From Microbacterium nymphoidis (GTDB taxonomy: Bacteria; Actinomycetota; Actinomycetes; Actinomycetales; Microbacteriaceae), in contig NZ_JAJNOD010000001.1 of assembly GCF_021044885.1 (NCBI RefSeq), positions 1,736,001 through 1,800,000 on the forward strand: 64,000 bases of DNA, written 5' to 3'. Of this stretch, positions 24,213 through 32,691 are shown piece after piece; within the stretch, counting starts at the first letter, position 1; each line of letters opens with the position of its first letter. Both the position numbers and the translations under genes were made by a program. Below the pieces are notes generated by a model. The model was not told the DNA's origin and made no database searches. It saw only the letters and a list, made by a program, of their open reading frames with translations.

Positions 24213-25558
24213 CCAACCCCGTGATCGCGATCGTCGGCGCGGGCCCCGCCGGGGTGTACGCCGCTGACATCCTCCGCACCCGCGTGCCCGACGTGCAGAT
24301 CGATCTGTTCGAAAAGCTCCCGGCGCCCTACGGCCTGGTGCGCTACGGCGTCTCGCCGGATCATCCGCGCATCAAGAAGATCCAGGACGCGCTGCACGAG
24401 GTTCTCGAGCACCCGGGAATCCGTCTGCTCTGCAACGTCGAAGTCGGAACCGACGTATCGATGGACGAGCTGCGTGCCGCCTACGACGCGGTGATCGTCT
24501 CCACCGGGGCGGATCGGGATGCAGACCTCGGCATCCCGGGCGAGCAGCTGCCCGGATCCTTCGGCGGGGCGGACTTCGTCGCCTGGTACGACGGCCACCC
24601 CGATGCTCCGCGCGAGTGGCCTCTGGATGCCCAGGCGGTGGCCGTGATCGGCGCGGGCAACGTCGCGCTCGACGTCGCCCGCATGCTGATCACCCACGCC
24701 GAGGACCTCGCCCACACGGACATCCCGGACCATGTCGAGCGCGGCTTCGTCCACAATCCCGTGACCGACCTGCATCTGCTCATCCGTCGCGGCCCGGCAG
24801 ATGTGCGCTTCTCCCCGCTGGAGCTGCGCGAGCTCGGCACCCGCCGGGACGTCGATGTGATCGTGGACCCCGCCCAGCTCGTGCTCGATGAGCACGCGGA
24901 GCGCATGATCGCCCAGTTCTCCCAGCGCCGCATCGTCGTGCGCACGCTGTCCGAATGGGCTGCGATCGACCCCGCCACGAGAACCGCCTCCCGCCGCATC
25001 CACCTCCACTTCTATCAGCAGCCCGCACGCATCCTCGGTGAGCATCGCGTCACCGGGATCGAGATGGAGCGCACCCGCCCGGACGAACTCGGGCGTATCG
25101 CGGGCACCGGCGAGATCATGCGCCACGAGGTCGGAGCGGTGTACCGCACCATCGGCTACCGCTCCTCCCCCCTCCCGGGCGTTCCGTTCGACGAGGCCAC
25201 CGGCCGCGTGCCGAACGCGGCCGGGCGAGTGCTCGGCGCGGACGGATCGCCCATCCCGGGACTGTATGCGACGGGATGGATCCGGCGCGGCCCCGTCGGT
25301 CTGATCGGTTCGACGAAGTCGGACGCCGCGGAGACGGTCGACAGCCTGATCTCAGACCTCGGCGGGAAGGCCGGCGTCGGGCCGGAGGGCTCAGCGCGAC
25401 TACGTGACCGCCTCGCCGGGGTCGTCGACTGGGACGGGTGGCTGCGCATCGACACGGCCGAGCGCCTGCTCGGCGCCGAACGCGGTCGCGAACGCACCAA
25501 GATCGTCGACCGCGACCTCCTCCTCGACCACGCCCGCACCACGGAGCACGCACGATGA
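24209..25558 (+). CDS. fprA: FprA-type ferredoxin-NADP reductase
   Basis: 449 aa, the length of adrenodoxin-reductase-like FprA. FAD motif IVGAGPAGVYAADIL (7-21), substrate-face LPAPYGLVRYGVSPDHP, and NADP motif VAVIGAGNVALDVARML. It transfers electrons between NADPH and the ferredoxin just upstream. Start ATG 24209 overlaps the fdxA stop, and its own stop overlaps the next start, so the three genes are one translationally coupled unit under the SoxR promoter. Confidence 0.95.
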   Translation: MTNPVIAIVGAGPAGVYAADILRTRVPDVQIDLFEKLPAPYGLVRYGVSPDHPRIKKIQDALHEVLEHPGIRLLCNVEVGTDVSMDELRAAYDAVIVSTGADRDADLGIPGEQLPGSFGGADFVAWYDGHPDAPREWPLDAQAVAVIGAGNVALDVARMLITHAEDLAHTDIPDHVERGFVHNPVTDLHLLIRRGPADVRFSPLELRELGTRRDVDVIVDPAQLVLDEHAERMIAQFSQRRIVVRTLSEWAAIDPATRTASRRIHLHFYQQPARILGEHRVTGIEMERTRPDELGRIAGTGEIMRHEVGAVYRTIGYRSSPLPGVPFDEATGRVPNAAGRVLGADGSPIPGLYATGWIRRGPVGLIGSTKSDAAETVDSLISDLGGKAGVGPEGSARLRDRLAGVVDWDGWLRIDTAERLLGAERGRERTKIVDRDLLLDHARTTEHAR

Positions 25559-26061
25559 CCCCCACCACCGTCGACCTCGCCACCGACTTCAAGGCCGCGT
25601 TCCGCGAGCACCCCGCCGGCATCGCGCTGATCACCGCACGCTCGCCGGAGGGGCCGGTGGGGCTGACCGCATCGAGCGTCGCCTCGGTCGCCATCGACCC
25701 GGCGGCCCTCGTGTTCTCCGTCACGCGCACCACCGGCAGCGCGGGTCTCATCCTGGCGGCGGAGTCGTTCCTGGTTCATCTCCTCGATGCCAGGCATGCC
25801 GCCATCGCCGGCGCGTTCGCCGTCTCGGGCGGGGAGCGATTCACGCCGGAGCAGGGATGGGCGACGCTGGCGACCGGTGAACCACACCTCGCGGAGGCCC
25901 GGGTGGCCCTGCGCTGCCGGAGCCTGCAGCAGGTGCCGGTCGGCTCATCCATGCTCGTGGTGTCCGAAGTCCTCGACATCCACACCGCGGAACAGCCCGG
26001 AGGCGGCGTTCCGCTGATCTACCACGACCGCACCTTCCGAGCCGTCGGCGATCCGATCTGA
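25555..26061 (+). CDS. Flavin reductase-like FMN-binding protein
   Basis: 168 aa. Split-barrel flavin reductase fold (FKAAFREHPAGIALITARS, GLTASSVASVAIDPAALVFSV and a C-terminal PLIYHDRTFRAVG), as in the short-chain NAD(P)H:flavin reductases that feed reduced flavin to monooxygenases or metals. It starts in the fprA stop (ATGA). Together with FdxA, FprA and SodA it forms a redox-stress group. No monooxygenase partner is nearby, so it may simply supply reduced flavin. Confidence 0.85.
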   Translation: MTPTTVDLATDFKAAFREHPAGIALITARSPEGPVGLTASSVASVAIDPAALVFSVTRTTGSAGLILAAESFLVHLLDARHAAIAGAFAVSGGERFTPEQGWATLATGEPHLAEARVALRCRSLQQVPVGSSMLVVSEVLDIHTAEQPGGGVPLIYHDRTFRAVGDPI

Positions 26062-26123
26062 TCTCACCGACGTTTCCTGGCCACGGGCCATCCGGCTCGC
26101 GACAACCGATGAAAGGAACGGAC

Positions 26124-26723
26124 ATGTCCGTCTACACCCTCCCCGACCTCCCCTACGACTACAGCGCTCTCGCTCCGCACATCTCCGCGCGGATCATGGA
26201 GCTGCACCACTCCAAGCACCATCAGGCATACGTCACCGGTGCGAACACCGCACTGGAGCAGCTCGCCGAAGCCCGCGAGTCGGGGAACTTCGCGAACATC
26301 AACAAGCTCGAGAAGGACCTCGCGTTCAACCTCGGCGGACACCTGAACCACAGCGTCTTCTGGGAGAACCTCTCCCCGAACGGCGGCGGCGAGCCCGAGG
26401 GCGAGCTGGCCGAGGCGCTCGGGTCGCACTTCGGCTCGATCGAGCGGTTCCGCGACCACTTCACGGCCACCGCCCTTGGCGTACAGGGGTCCGGGTGGGC
26501 CGTGCTCGCGTGGGATGACCTCGGCCAGCGTCCGGTGATCTTCCAGCTGTTCGACCAGCAGGGAAACGCCCCGCTCGGGGTGACTCCGCTGCTGCAGCTG
26601 GATGTGTGGGAGCACGCGTACTACCTGGACTACGCGAACGTCCGCGCCGACTACGTGAAGGCGTTCTGGAACATCGTGAACTGGGAAGACGTGACCCGGC
26701 GCTTCGCTTCCGCTCGGGGCTGA
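26124..26723 (+). CDS. sodA: Superoxide dismutase, Fe/Mn family
   Basis: 199 aa. The four metal ligands are visible in MELHHSKHHQAYV (His), GGHLNHSVFW (His) and DVWEHAYYLDY (Asp and His). Manganese versus iron use cannot be decided firmly from sequence. ATG 26124 is preceded by AAAGGAA, whereas the in-frame ATG at 26109 lies inside that ribosome site. No signal peptide, so it is cytoplasmic. It is 62 bases downstream of the flavin reductase, either the last gene of the SoxR-led group or with its own promoter. A strong terminator follows. Confidence 0.95.
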   Translation: MSVYTLPDLPYDYSALAPHISARIMELHHSKHHQAYVTGANTALEQLAEARESGNFANINKLEKDLAFNLGGHLNHSVFWENLSPNGGGEPEGELAEALGSHFGSIERFRDHFTATALGVQGSGWAVLAWDDLGQRPVIFQLFDQQGNAPLGVTPLLQLDVWEHAYYLDYANVRADYVKAFWNIVNWEDVTRRFASARG

Positions 26724-26726
26724 TCG

Positions 26727-26761
26727 TCTTGGCGGGCCTCGCAGCGCGGGGCCCGCCAAGA
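26727..26761 (+). terminator. Terminator after sodA
   Basis: A perfect 12-bp stem (26727-26738 with 26750-26761) with an 11-base loop lies 4 bases after the sodA stop. It ends the redox group before the tetR promoter. Confidence 0.85.
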
Positions 26762-26768
26762 ACGGTGC

Positions 26769-26774
26769 TAAAGT
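26769..26774 (+). promoter_or_regulatory. -10 element of the tetR-type gene
   Basis: TAAAGT ends 7 bases before ATG 26782. No Shine-Dalgarno is present, consistent with a leaderless mRNA. Confidence 0.5.
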
Positions 26775-26781
26775 TGGCCAC

Positions 26782-27405
26782 ATGAGCAATTTAGCCGATC
26801 GGCCAATTTCGCCGCGTGGGCAACGCACGAAAGAAGCCCTCGTCCTGGCAGGTACGAACCTGCTCGCCGATGGCGGCTGGGAGGCGGTGACGACTCGTGC
26901 GGTTGCCGCCCTGGCCTCATCGAACGCAGGCCTTATCCACTATCACTTCGGCGGGCTGGCGGGCCTGCGTGTGGCGATCGCCCAGTACGCGGGAGAGATC
27001 GCCATCGGCCCCATCATCGGAGTCTTCCTGGAGAGCGACGACTTTACGAGCGCGCTCGCTTCGTTGCGCTCAGCCATCGCAGCCCTGGCGTCCGACGATC
27101 GCAGAGTCAAGCTCGCAACCGAGCTGGTAGCGGGAGCAGGACACGACCCCGCTCTCGGCGAGTCGTTTCGAGCGCAACTTGTCGACGCACGCGCCGCTCT
27201 CACGGCATGGGTTGCGCGACAGCGTCCGCACTGGCCGACCGAGCGGGTGGTCGGAGTCGCCGCACTGCTGGCCGCACTGCTCGACGGTCTGCTGCTTCAG
27301 CGAGCGGTCGACGAGAGCACGCCGGTGAACGAGGTCTTGATGGCCCTGGGCATGTGGCTCGAGCTGGACGCGCCCCCGCAGGCGAGCGGAACGGAACCGT
27401 CATGA
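26782..27405 (+). CDS. TetR-family regulator
   Basis: 207 aa. N-terminal HTH (TRAVAALASSNAGLIHYHFGG, about 42-62), followed by an all-helical ligand domain. It is translationally coupled (ATGA) to a nucleotide-sugar-epimerase-like SDR gene, which it probably controls together with itself. A near-palindrome, TTAGCCGATCGGCCAA (one mismatch pair), lies at 26791-26806 inside its first codons and could be the operator. Ligand unknown. Confidence 0.9.
   Translation: MSNLADRPISPRGQRTKEALVLAGTNLLADGGWEAVTTRAVAALASSNAGLIHYHFGGLAGLRVAIAQYAGEIAIGPIIGVFLESDDFTSALASLRSAIAALASDDRRVKLATELVAGAGHDPALGESFRAQLVDARAALTAWVARQRPHWPTERVVGVAALLAALLDGLLLQRAVDESTPVNEVLMALGMWLELDAPPQASGTEPS
26791..26806. promoter_or_regulatory. 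Possible TetR operator at the start of the gene
   Basis: A 10-bp perfect palindrome GCCGATCGGC extends to 16 bp with one mismatched pair, inside codons 4-9 of the regulator and just past the predicted transcription start. It is partly constrained by coding, so the evidence is moderate. Confidence 0.4.
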
Positions 27406-28274
27406 CTCAAACGAGAAGGCGCGTTCTCGTCGCCGGCGCGACGGGATATGTCGGCCGGCACATCATCGCCAGACTGCATGAAGAGAACTTCCTCGTGCGT
27501 GCGGTGGTCCGAGACATGAAGCGGGCCACCCGCCCGGGACGGTTCGGGGCACCAGCCTTGGACGGACTGGTGGACGAATGGGTACTGGCACCCGACGGAC
27601 TCGACGATGTGCGCGACACCACGATGGATGGGGTCGATCACGTGATCTCAACCCTCGGAGTCACTCGGCAGAAGGCGGATCCCTGGGACATCGACTTCCT
27701 CGTGAACCTTCGCTACCTCGAGCTGGCCGAGCAGGCTCGCGTGTCCTCGTTCCTCTACGTTGGCGTCATGAACGCCGCGCGCGGCACGTCCGCGGTCAGC
27801 CGCGCGAAGCACGCCTTCATGACTGCTCTGACACGGTCCCCGGTGCCGGCGCAGATCGTCAACCCGTCGGGCTACTTCTCCGACCTCACCGAGATCTACG
27901 ATCTTGCCCGGCGCGGCGTGGCACTCGGCCTCGGAGACGGGGACGTGGTCCTCACACCCATCCATGGGGCTGATCTGGCTGACTTCTGTGTGACGCGTCT
28001 CGATGCAGGCCGAGGCACGTGGGACGTCGGTGGCCCCGAGGCGCTCACCTATCGAGACATCGTGCTCCGTGCGTTCGCCGCCGCGGGACGGAAACCGCGA
28101 TACATGAGCGTTCCGCGACCAGTGGCCACGGCGGCTGTCTGGACGGCGGACCGGATCAGCCCGCGGACCGGCTCGCTGACGCGCTTCTTCCTGGAGGGCA
28201 TGGAGACGGACTCGGTGGGAAGCCTCTACGGCACACACACGTTGAGCGAGTACTTCGCCTCGCTCTCGCGATGA
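27402..28274 (+). CDS. SDR/NmrA-like NAD(P)-binding protein
   Basis: 290 aa. Rossmann motif VLVAGATGYVGRHII (about 8-22), an Asp/Arg NADP-preference segment (VVRDMKR), and a loose atypical-SDR core without a clear YxxxK. Proteins of this kind act as redox-sensing or quinone/ubiquinone-related reductases, or have unknown function. ATG 27402 overlaps the tetR-type stop. The frame is open upstream, but that would overlap the regulator. Function beyond NAD(P) binding cannot be assigned. Confidence 0.8.
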   Translation: MTQTRRRVLVAGATGYVGRHIIARLHEENFLVRAVVRDMKRATRPGRFGAPALDGLVDEWVLAPDGLDDVRDTTMDGVDHVISTLGVTRQKADPWDIDFLVNLRYLELAEQARVSSFLYVGVMNAARGTSAVSRAKHAFMTALTRSPVPAQIVNPSGYFSDLTEIYDLARRGVALGLGDGDVVLTPIHGADLADFCVTRLDAGRGTWDVGGPEALTYRDIVLRAFAAAGRKPRYMSVPRPVATAAVWTADRISPRTGSLTRFFLEGMETDSVGSLYGTHTLSEYFASLSR

Positions 28275-28353
28275 TCCCAACACCATCGGGTGCTCCCCCA
28301 CGCGCGCAACCCTGTGCCCCGCCGTGGATCCATGCGCGCGCAATGACCGCCGC

Positions 28354-28359
28354 TACGCT
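28354..28359 (+). promoter_or_regulatory. -10 element of the HAD gene
   Basis: TACGCT ends 6 bases before GTG 28366. A GGGGAG lies in the gap but is too close to act as a Shine-Dalgarno. Confidence 0.5.
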
Positions 28360-28365
28360 GGGGAG

Positions 28366-29028
28366 GTGGCGAACTGGTCTTGCGTGCTCTGGGATGTGGA
28401 TGGAACCGTCGTGGACGCGTCCGAGGGGATCCTCCGCCGCCTGATCGAGGCCCACGAGCACTTCGGCCACGTACCCCCGACGCACGACGACCTGATCCAC
28501 TGGATCGGCCCGCCGATGTACCAGTCCTTCCAGGAGCGTCTCGGGATGACCTCGGAAGAGGCGACCGGGGCCGTCACCTTCTACCGCACGCTCAACAAGC
28601 GCGACGGATATGCCACTGGCGTGCGTCTGTACGACGGTGTCGCGGACCTCATGGCGGACATCGCCGCTGCCGGGATTCCCCAGTCCACCGCCAGCTCCAA
28701 GCCGGAGCCGCAGGTGGTGGCCCTCATGGACCATTTCGCCCTCGACGGACACCTCACCGCAACGGTGGGCTCGTCTCCGGATGAGCGCACCCGCGCAAGC
28801 AAGACCGACGTGATCCGGGAGGCGCTGCTGCGTCTCGAAGCGCAGGGCGCCGACATCTCGCGTCCGGTGCTCGTCGGCGATCGTCATCACGACGTCGACG
28901 GCGGCGCGGAGACCGGTGTTCCGGTGATCTTCGTGTCGTGGGGATTCAGCGAGCCGGACGAGTCAGACGGCGCGATCGCCGTCGCACACGATGCGCTGGA
29001 GCTGCGCGCACTGCTGTTGGGGGAATGA
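28366..29028 (+). CDS. HAD-superfamily hydrolase, phosphoglycolate-phosphatase-like
   Basis: 220 aa. HAD motif I LWDVDGTVVDAS (nucleophile Asp and the second Asp), motif II Thr/Ser in STASSKPEPQ, motif III Lys and motif IV GDRHHDVDGGAE. The cap is of the small alpha-helical Gph type. It hydrolyses a phosphomonoester; the substrate is unknown. The start GTG 28366 places motif I at the N-terminus as expected and fits the leaderless promoter hexamer. The stop is 1 base from the next gene start. Confidence 0.85.
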   Translation: MANWSCVLWDVDGTVVDASEGILRRLIEAHEHFGHVPPTHDDLIHWIGPPMYQSFQERLGMTSEEATGAVTFYRTLNKRDGYATGVRLYDGVADLMADIAAAGIPQSTASSKPEPQVVALMDHFALDGHLTATVGSSPDERTRASKTDVIREALLRLEAQGADISRPVLVGDRHHDVDGGAETGVPVIFVSWGFSEPDESDGAIAVAHDALELRALLLGE

Positions 29029-29029
29029 C

Positions 29030-30271
29030 ATGTGGGAGGCGATCTACCCGTCACTGATCATCTTCGGGGGCACGGCCGTGGCGATCACCGCCCTCACCTG
29101 GATCGTGCGACGCGTTCGGCGTCGTCCCTCGGCTGCGGTCGCCGCAGAGGCCGCGCGCGAAGATGCCGGCGGCGCGCTGGTGCGCCTGGACGATGCCATC
29201 GCCGAGGCGGACATCGAGCTGGGCCTCGCGGGAGCCGTCTACGGCGGCAGAGAGCCGGCTCTGCTGGCCCGTGCACGCCTGCGGGCTGTGCAGGTGCGCG
29301 ACGACGGCTTTGCCCGCCATCGGGAGCTTTCCGATGCACCGCCCGCGGTCCCCACGCTCCGACAGCGATCGGAACGGCTGCGGACCGAGGCCGAGAGTGC
29401 TGTCGCGGAGCTCGAAGCCGCGCGTGAGCAGCACGCCGCCTGGCTGCGTCGCAACGCCGATGCGCCGCGCCAGATCACGGCGCTGCGGCGGCGCATCACC
29501 GAGGTCACCGAGCAGCTCGGCGAACCCGGGGTGCGCGAGCGAGAGCTGGCCGAGCGATTCGCCCAGGACGAGGCGAAGAACACCACTGAACCGCTGGGAG
29601 CCGCACGCCGGCACCTCGAGGCCGCAGAGCAGGCGCTGCTCGCGGCCGAGGAGATGCGCACCGACCCCACTCAGCCCATCCTCGAACGCCTCACGGACGC
29701 CGAGCGCGCGCTGCGCGATGCCGAGCGCGCCATGCAGTCGGCGGATCAGGCGTACGAGCAGACGCGCGCCGCAGCCAACGCGGCACCGGCAGAGATCGCC
29801 TCGGTGCGCGCGGAGATCCGTCGAGTGGTGGCGCTTCAGCGCGAGGTCCCGCCCGTCGCAGCGGCACGGCTCGGCGAGGCGGCCGAGGCGGCGACCGCCG
29901 CGGTGGACGCGCTGGAGCCGCGTGCAGCGACCGAGCCCAGTGCGGTGATCGCGGGCGTCACCCGGGTGCGCGATCGGCTGGACCTGGCCGCCGGCGATGC
30001 ACGCACGGCCCGGGCGCGACTCGACGGCGCGAAGAACGCGCTGCCGGGGACCCTGGCGACGGCACGCATGCTCATCGGGCGCGCCGAGCAAGCGGTGGCG
30101 GCGGGGTCATCGGCCGAGGCTCGCATCCGATTGGCATCCGCTCGCGATGAACTCGCGCGAGCGCGCAACGCGGACGACGTGGTGGCCGCGCTGGACGCGG
30201 CGCGCCGTGCCGTCAGACACGCCGAAGACGCCGATGCGCTCGCCGCATTCGGGCGAGCGCATCGGATCTGA
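29030..30271 (+). CDS. Membrane-anchored coiled-coil protein, unknown function
   Basis: 413 aa. A transmembrane helix at residues 5-24 is followed by a short basic segment and a very long Ala/Arg/Glu-rich helical region with heptad patterning (for example LRRRITEVTEQLGE, ARRHLEAAEQALLAAEEM and REVPPVAAARLGEAAEA). It would form an extended cytoplasmic coiled coil tethered to the membrane. ATG 29030 follows GGGGGAA. It is probably co-transcribed with the HAD gene. Not recognised as a known family; it resembles PspA-like or septation-associated coiled coils only in general form. Confidence 0.75.
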   Translation: MWEAIYPSLIIFGGTAVAITALTWIVRRVRRRPSAAVAAEAAREDAGGALVRLDDAIAEADIELGLAGAVYGGREPALLARARLRAVQVRDDGFARHRELSDAPPAVPTLRQRSERLRTEAESAVAELEAAREQHAAWLRRNADAPRQITALRRRITEVTEQLGEPGVRERELAERFAQDEAKNTTEPLGAARRHLEAAEQALLAAEEMRTDPTQPILERLTDAERALRDAERAMQSADQAYEQTRAAANAAPAEIASVRAEIRRVVALQREVPPVAAARLGEAAEAATAAVDALEPRAATEPSAVIAGVTRVRDRLDLAAGDARTARARLDGAKNALPGTLATARMLIGRAEQAVAAGSSAEARIRLASARDELARARNADDVVAALDAARRAVRHAEDADALAAFGRAHRI

Positions 30272-30292
30272 GATTCGGGGCGAATCCGAGAT

Positions 30293-30499
30293 TCAGAGGG
30301 GGCGGATGTTCTCCGCCTGCAGACCCTTGGGGCCCTGGGCGACGTCGAACTCGACGCGCTGGTTGTCCTCCAGGCTGCGGTAGCCGCTGCTCTCGATGGC
30401 CGAGTAGTGTGCGAACACGTCAGCGCCACCCTCGTCGGGAGAGATGAAGCCGAAGCCCTTCTCCGAATTGAACCACTTGACGGTGCCTGTCGTGCTCAT
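30293..30499 (-). CDS. Cold-shock protein, CspA family
   Basis: 68 aa, a single cold-shock domain with RNP1 KGFGFIS and RNP2 VFAHY. It binds single-stranded nucleic acid and melts RNA structure. The start is ATG 30499. The upstream ~160 bases up to the dsbA-like gene may include a structured leader, as is usual for csp genes. Monocistronic and convergent with the coiled-coil gene. Confidence 0.95.
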   Translation of the reverse strand: MSTTGTVKWFNSEKGFGFISPDEGGADVFAHYSAIESSGYRSLEDNQRVEFDVAQGPKGLQAENIRPL

Positions 30500-30620
30500 T
30501 ACTTACCGTTCTTTCGGGTGCACTCCTGTCGCGCACCTTTGGGGATTGTGGTCCCAACTTAGTGGAAGCGATTCCCATATCACAGAGCCCCGTCTCGGAT
30601 GGTGACCGAAACGTGACCGG

Positions 30621-30653
30621 AATGGGATACGAATAGCCCGAATGGGATACGAA
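30621..30653. repeat. Two 13-bp direct repeats, 20-bp period
   Basis: AATGGGATACGAA occurs at 30621-30633 and again at 30641-30653, exactly 20 bp apart (two helical turns). They lie between the dsbA-like stop and the csp gene. The intervening bases form one arm of a hairpin. A regulator binding one face of the helix is possible. Confidence 0.7.
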
Positions 30654-30663
30654 ACCGGGCTAT
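30633..30663 (-). terminator. Hairpin at the end of the DsbA-like gene
   Basis: An 8-bp stem, ATAGCCCG (30633-30640) with CGGGCTAT (30656-30663), overlaps the stop codon of the DsbA-like gene. It has a 15-base loop and no T tract. Confidence 0.5.
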
Positions 30664-31502
30664 GGGGCCTGCGCGTCGATGACCTTGCGGAAGTCGGCCT
30701 CGGGAAGGGCACCGGAGAGCACCTCGTCGCCGATCACGAAGAACGGCACACTGGTCACGCCCATCTGCTGCGCGCGAGCGGTGTCGGCGGTGACAGCGGC
30801 GGCGAGGGAGGGATCGTCCAGCGCCGCGGTGAAGGCGGCGATATCCGGTACTCCCGCCTTCTGCGCGAAGCCGACGAGGGTCTCGCGCGGCATGTCGGGG
30901 TGCCCCGAGGCGGGAGCGGCGGCATAGAGCACACGGAGGAACTCGCCGAAGCGGCCCTGTGCAGCCGCTGCGCGGGCGGCCACGGCCGCCGCGGTCGAGT
31001 CCTCGCCGAAGAAGGAGACGTCGTGCACCTCGTAGCGCACAGCGCCGGTGTCCACGTAGTCGGCGATGATGGCCGGCATCGTCTCGTTCGTGTACTTTGC
31101 GCAGAACGGGCACCGGTAGTCGACCCACTCCACGATGGTGACGGGGGCGTCGATGTCACCGAACGCCATCGGGTCGTCTGCGGTGCGGCGAGCGACCTGC
31201 TCGGCCAGCGGCGCCGCATCGCTTCCCGCGGCCGCGGTGCTGCTGCTGGGAGTGGGAGCCGACGTGGCCGTCGCCTGCGGCGCGGGTGCGGCCTCGGGGG
31301 CCGCGGGACGGAGCGCCAGCAGGATCACCGCGATCAGCAGGCCGAGCGAGACCAGCCCGAGGATCACGTTCAGGATCGTCGACGTGCGCAGCCGGCTGCG
31401 CAGCTCGCGCTCCAGCAGTGCCTGCGGGGCAGGGGCACCGGGGACGGTCATCGGGGATGCCGCGTGCTCGCGGCCGGTCGGGTTCTGGACGGGTTCGGAC
31501 AC
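30660..31502 (-). CDS. Membrane-anchored DsbA/thioredoxin-fold oxidoreductase
   Basis: 280 aa. A cytoplasmic N-terminus, one transmembrane helix (about 43-65), an Ala/Pro/Ser/Thr linker, then a DsbA-type domain (Thioredoxin_4) with active site CPFC in VDYRCPFCAKY and cis-Pro segment GVTSVPFFVIG. It probably forms or reshuffles disulfides in exported proteins. The GTG at 31502 has TACCCT exactly 6 bases upstream on the minus strand, supporting a leaderless start here rather than at 31547. Confidence 0.9.
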   Translation of the reverse strand: MSEPVQNPTGREHAASPMTVPGAPAPQALLERELRSRLRTSTILNVILGLVSLGLLIAVILLALRPAAPEAAPAPQATATSAPTPSSSTAAAGSDAAPLAEQVARRTADDPMAFGDIDAPVTIVEWVDYRCPFCAKYTNETMPAIIADYVDTGAVRYEVHDVSFFGEDSTAAAVAARAAAAQGRFGEFLRVLYAAAPASGHPDMPRETLVGFAQKAGVPDIAAFTAALDDPSLAAAVTADTARAQQMGVTSVPFFVIGDEVLSGALPEADFRKVIDAQAP

Positions 31503-31508
31503 CTCCTC

Positions 31509-31514
31509 AGGGTA
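31509..31514 (-). promoter_or_regulatory. -10 element of the DsbA-like gene
   Basis: TACCCT on the minus strand ends 6 bases before GTG 31502. The gap sequence GAGGAG touches the start codon and so is too close for ribosome binding. Confidence 0.5.
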
Positions 31515-31543
31515 GGCGACAGCCGCCAGGCCCGCGGGCCGGC

Positions 31544-31589
31544 GCAACCAGGCCCACCCGCGAGACCAGCCTCGGGATGGGCCTGTTGC
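31544..31589 (-). terminator. Terminator after the aldo/keto reductase
   Basis: GCAAC (31544-31548) pairs with GTTGC (31585-31589). The adjacent AGGCCCA pairs with TGGGCCT, with one bulged base. It is located 37 bases downstream of the aldo/keto reductase stop. Confidence 0.6.
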
Positions 31590-31625
31590 CGTATCGCCGC
31601 CGACGGGGTCGGCGGGCGTGTCGCG

Positions 31626-32549
31626 TCAGCGAGCGGACGCGGCCGTGAGGGCGTCGAGCTCCGTATCGGTGAGCGCGAGGTCGAACGAGGCGACCAGTGC
31701 CGGAAGCTGCTCGGGCGTGCGGGCGGAGGCGATCGGCGCCGCGACCGACGGACGCGAACGCAGCCAGGCGAGGCTCACCGCGGTCACCGGCACGTCGTGC
31801 GCGGCGGCGACACCGTCCAGCACCTCCAGCAGCGCGAGGTTGCGCGGGTCGTCGAGGTACCGTGCCGAGTTCGAGCGCGCCGTGTCGACGTCAGCGCCCG
31901 GACGGAACTTGCCCGTGAGGAAGCCCGCTGCGAGGGCGAAGTACGGCACCTCGCCGATGCCCAGTTCCAGCAGGGTGGGAATCAGCTCGGTCTCGGCGTC
32001 GCGCTCGACCAGGTTGTACTGGTCCTGTGCGAAGGAGATCGGGGTGAGCGCGTTCTCGGCGATGACGGCTGCGGCGGAACGAATGCGCGCCGGCTCGAAG
32101 TTGGAGACGCCGACCGTGCGGACCTTGCCCGCGCGAACAGCCGCGTCGAAGGCGCCGAAGGCCTCGGCCTGCTCCACGTCCGGGTCGTCGCGGTGGGCGA
32201 AGTAGATGTCGATGTGATCGGTCTGCAGACGACGAAGCGAGTCATCGAGCGCCGCGGCGATGTTGGCCGCTGACAGCCCGGGGCGCGATTCCAGGGAGAA
32301 GACCTTGGTCCCGATCTGCACGCGATCGCGCACGCCCGGCCGCGCGGCCAGCCACTCGCCGATGATCGTCTCCGACTCACCACCCGAGTTGCCCGGGATC
32401 CACGCGCTGTAGACATCAGCGGTGTCGATCGTGGTGCCGCCGGCGTCCACGAAAGCGTCGAGAATGCGGAAGGAGGTGTCGCGGTCTGCGCTCCACCCGA
32501 AGACATTGCCGCCGAGGATGAGCGGGCCCACAGTGATCGTCTCAGTCAT
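31626..32549 (-). CDS. Aldo/keto reductase
   Basis: 307 aa, TIM-barrel AKR. Visible are DTADVY (catalytic Asp and Tyr), TKVFS (Lys), YFAHRDDPD (His), the GVSNFEP strand and the C-terminal NADPH site around PIASARTPEQL. It reduces aldehydes or ketones with NADPH; substrate unknown. Leaderless start: TAGGCT on the minus strand ends exactly 6 bases before ATG 32549. Single gene with its own terminator. Confidence 0.9.
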   Translation of the reverse strand: MTETITVGPLILGGNVFGWSADRDTSFRILDAFVDAGGTTIDTADVYSAWIPGNSGGESETIIGEWLAARPGVRDRVQIGTKVFSLESRPGLSAANIAAALDDSLRRLQTDHIDIYFAHRDDPDVEQAEAFGAFDAAVRAGKVRTVGVSNFEPARIRSAAAVIAENALTPISFAQDQYNLVERDAETELIPTLLELGIGEVPYFALAAGFLTGKFRPGADVDTARSNSARYLDDPRNLALLEVLDGVAAAHDVPVTAVSLAWLRSRPSVAAPIASARTPEQLPALVASFDLALTDTELDALTAASAR

Positions 32550-32555
32550 GCATCC

Positions 32556-32561
32556 AGCCTA
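32556..32561 (-). promoter_or_regulatory. -10 element of the aldo/keto reductase gene
   Basis: TAGGCT on the minus strand, 6 bases before ATG 32549. Confidence 0.55.
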
Positions 32562-32639
32562 GGAACCCCCGGCGCGGGCGGGGCCGCTGCCGACGAGGAT
32601 GACGCCGCGTGACGTGGTGATCGGCCACCGGGGAAAGGG

Positions 32640-32672
32640 GAACGCCGCGCAGGAGCCATCCGCGCGGCGTTC
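32640..32672 (-). terminator. Terminator after trxA
   Basis: A perfect 11-bp stem (32640-32650 with 32662-32672) with an 11-base loop lies 19 bases downstream of the trxA stop. Confidence 0.8.
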
Positions 32673-32691
32673 ATCCGCTCTCGGAGAAAGA

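Noticed and set aside
24170..25126. Long minus-strand frames opposite fprA and similar genes
   Set aside because: They are third-position GC shadows of well-identified genes with matching domain motifs on the plus strand.
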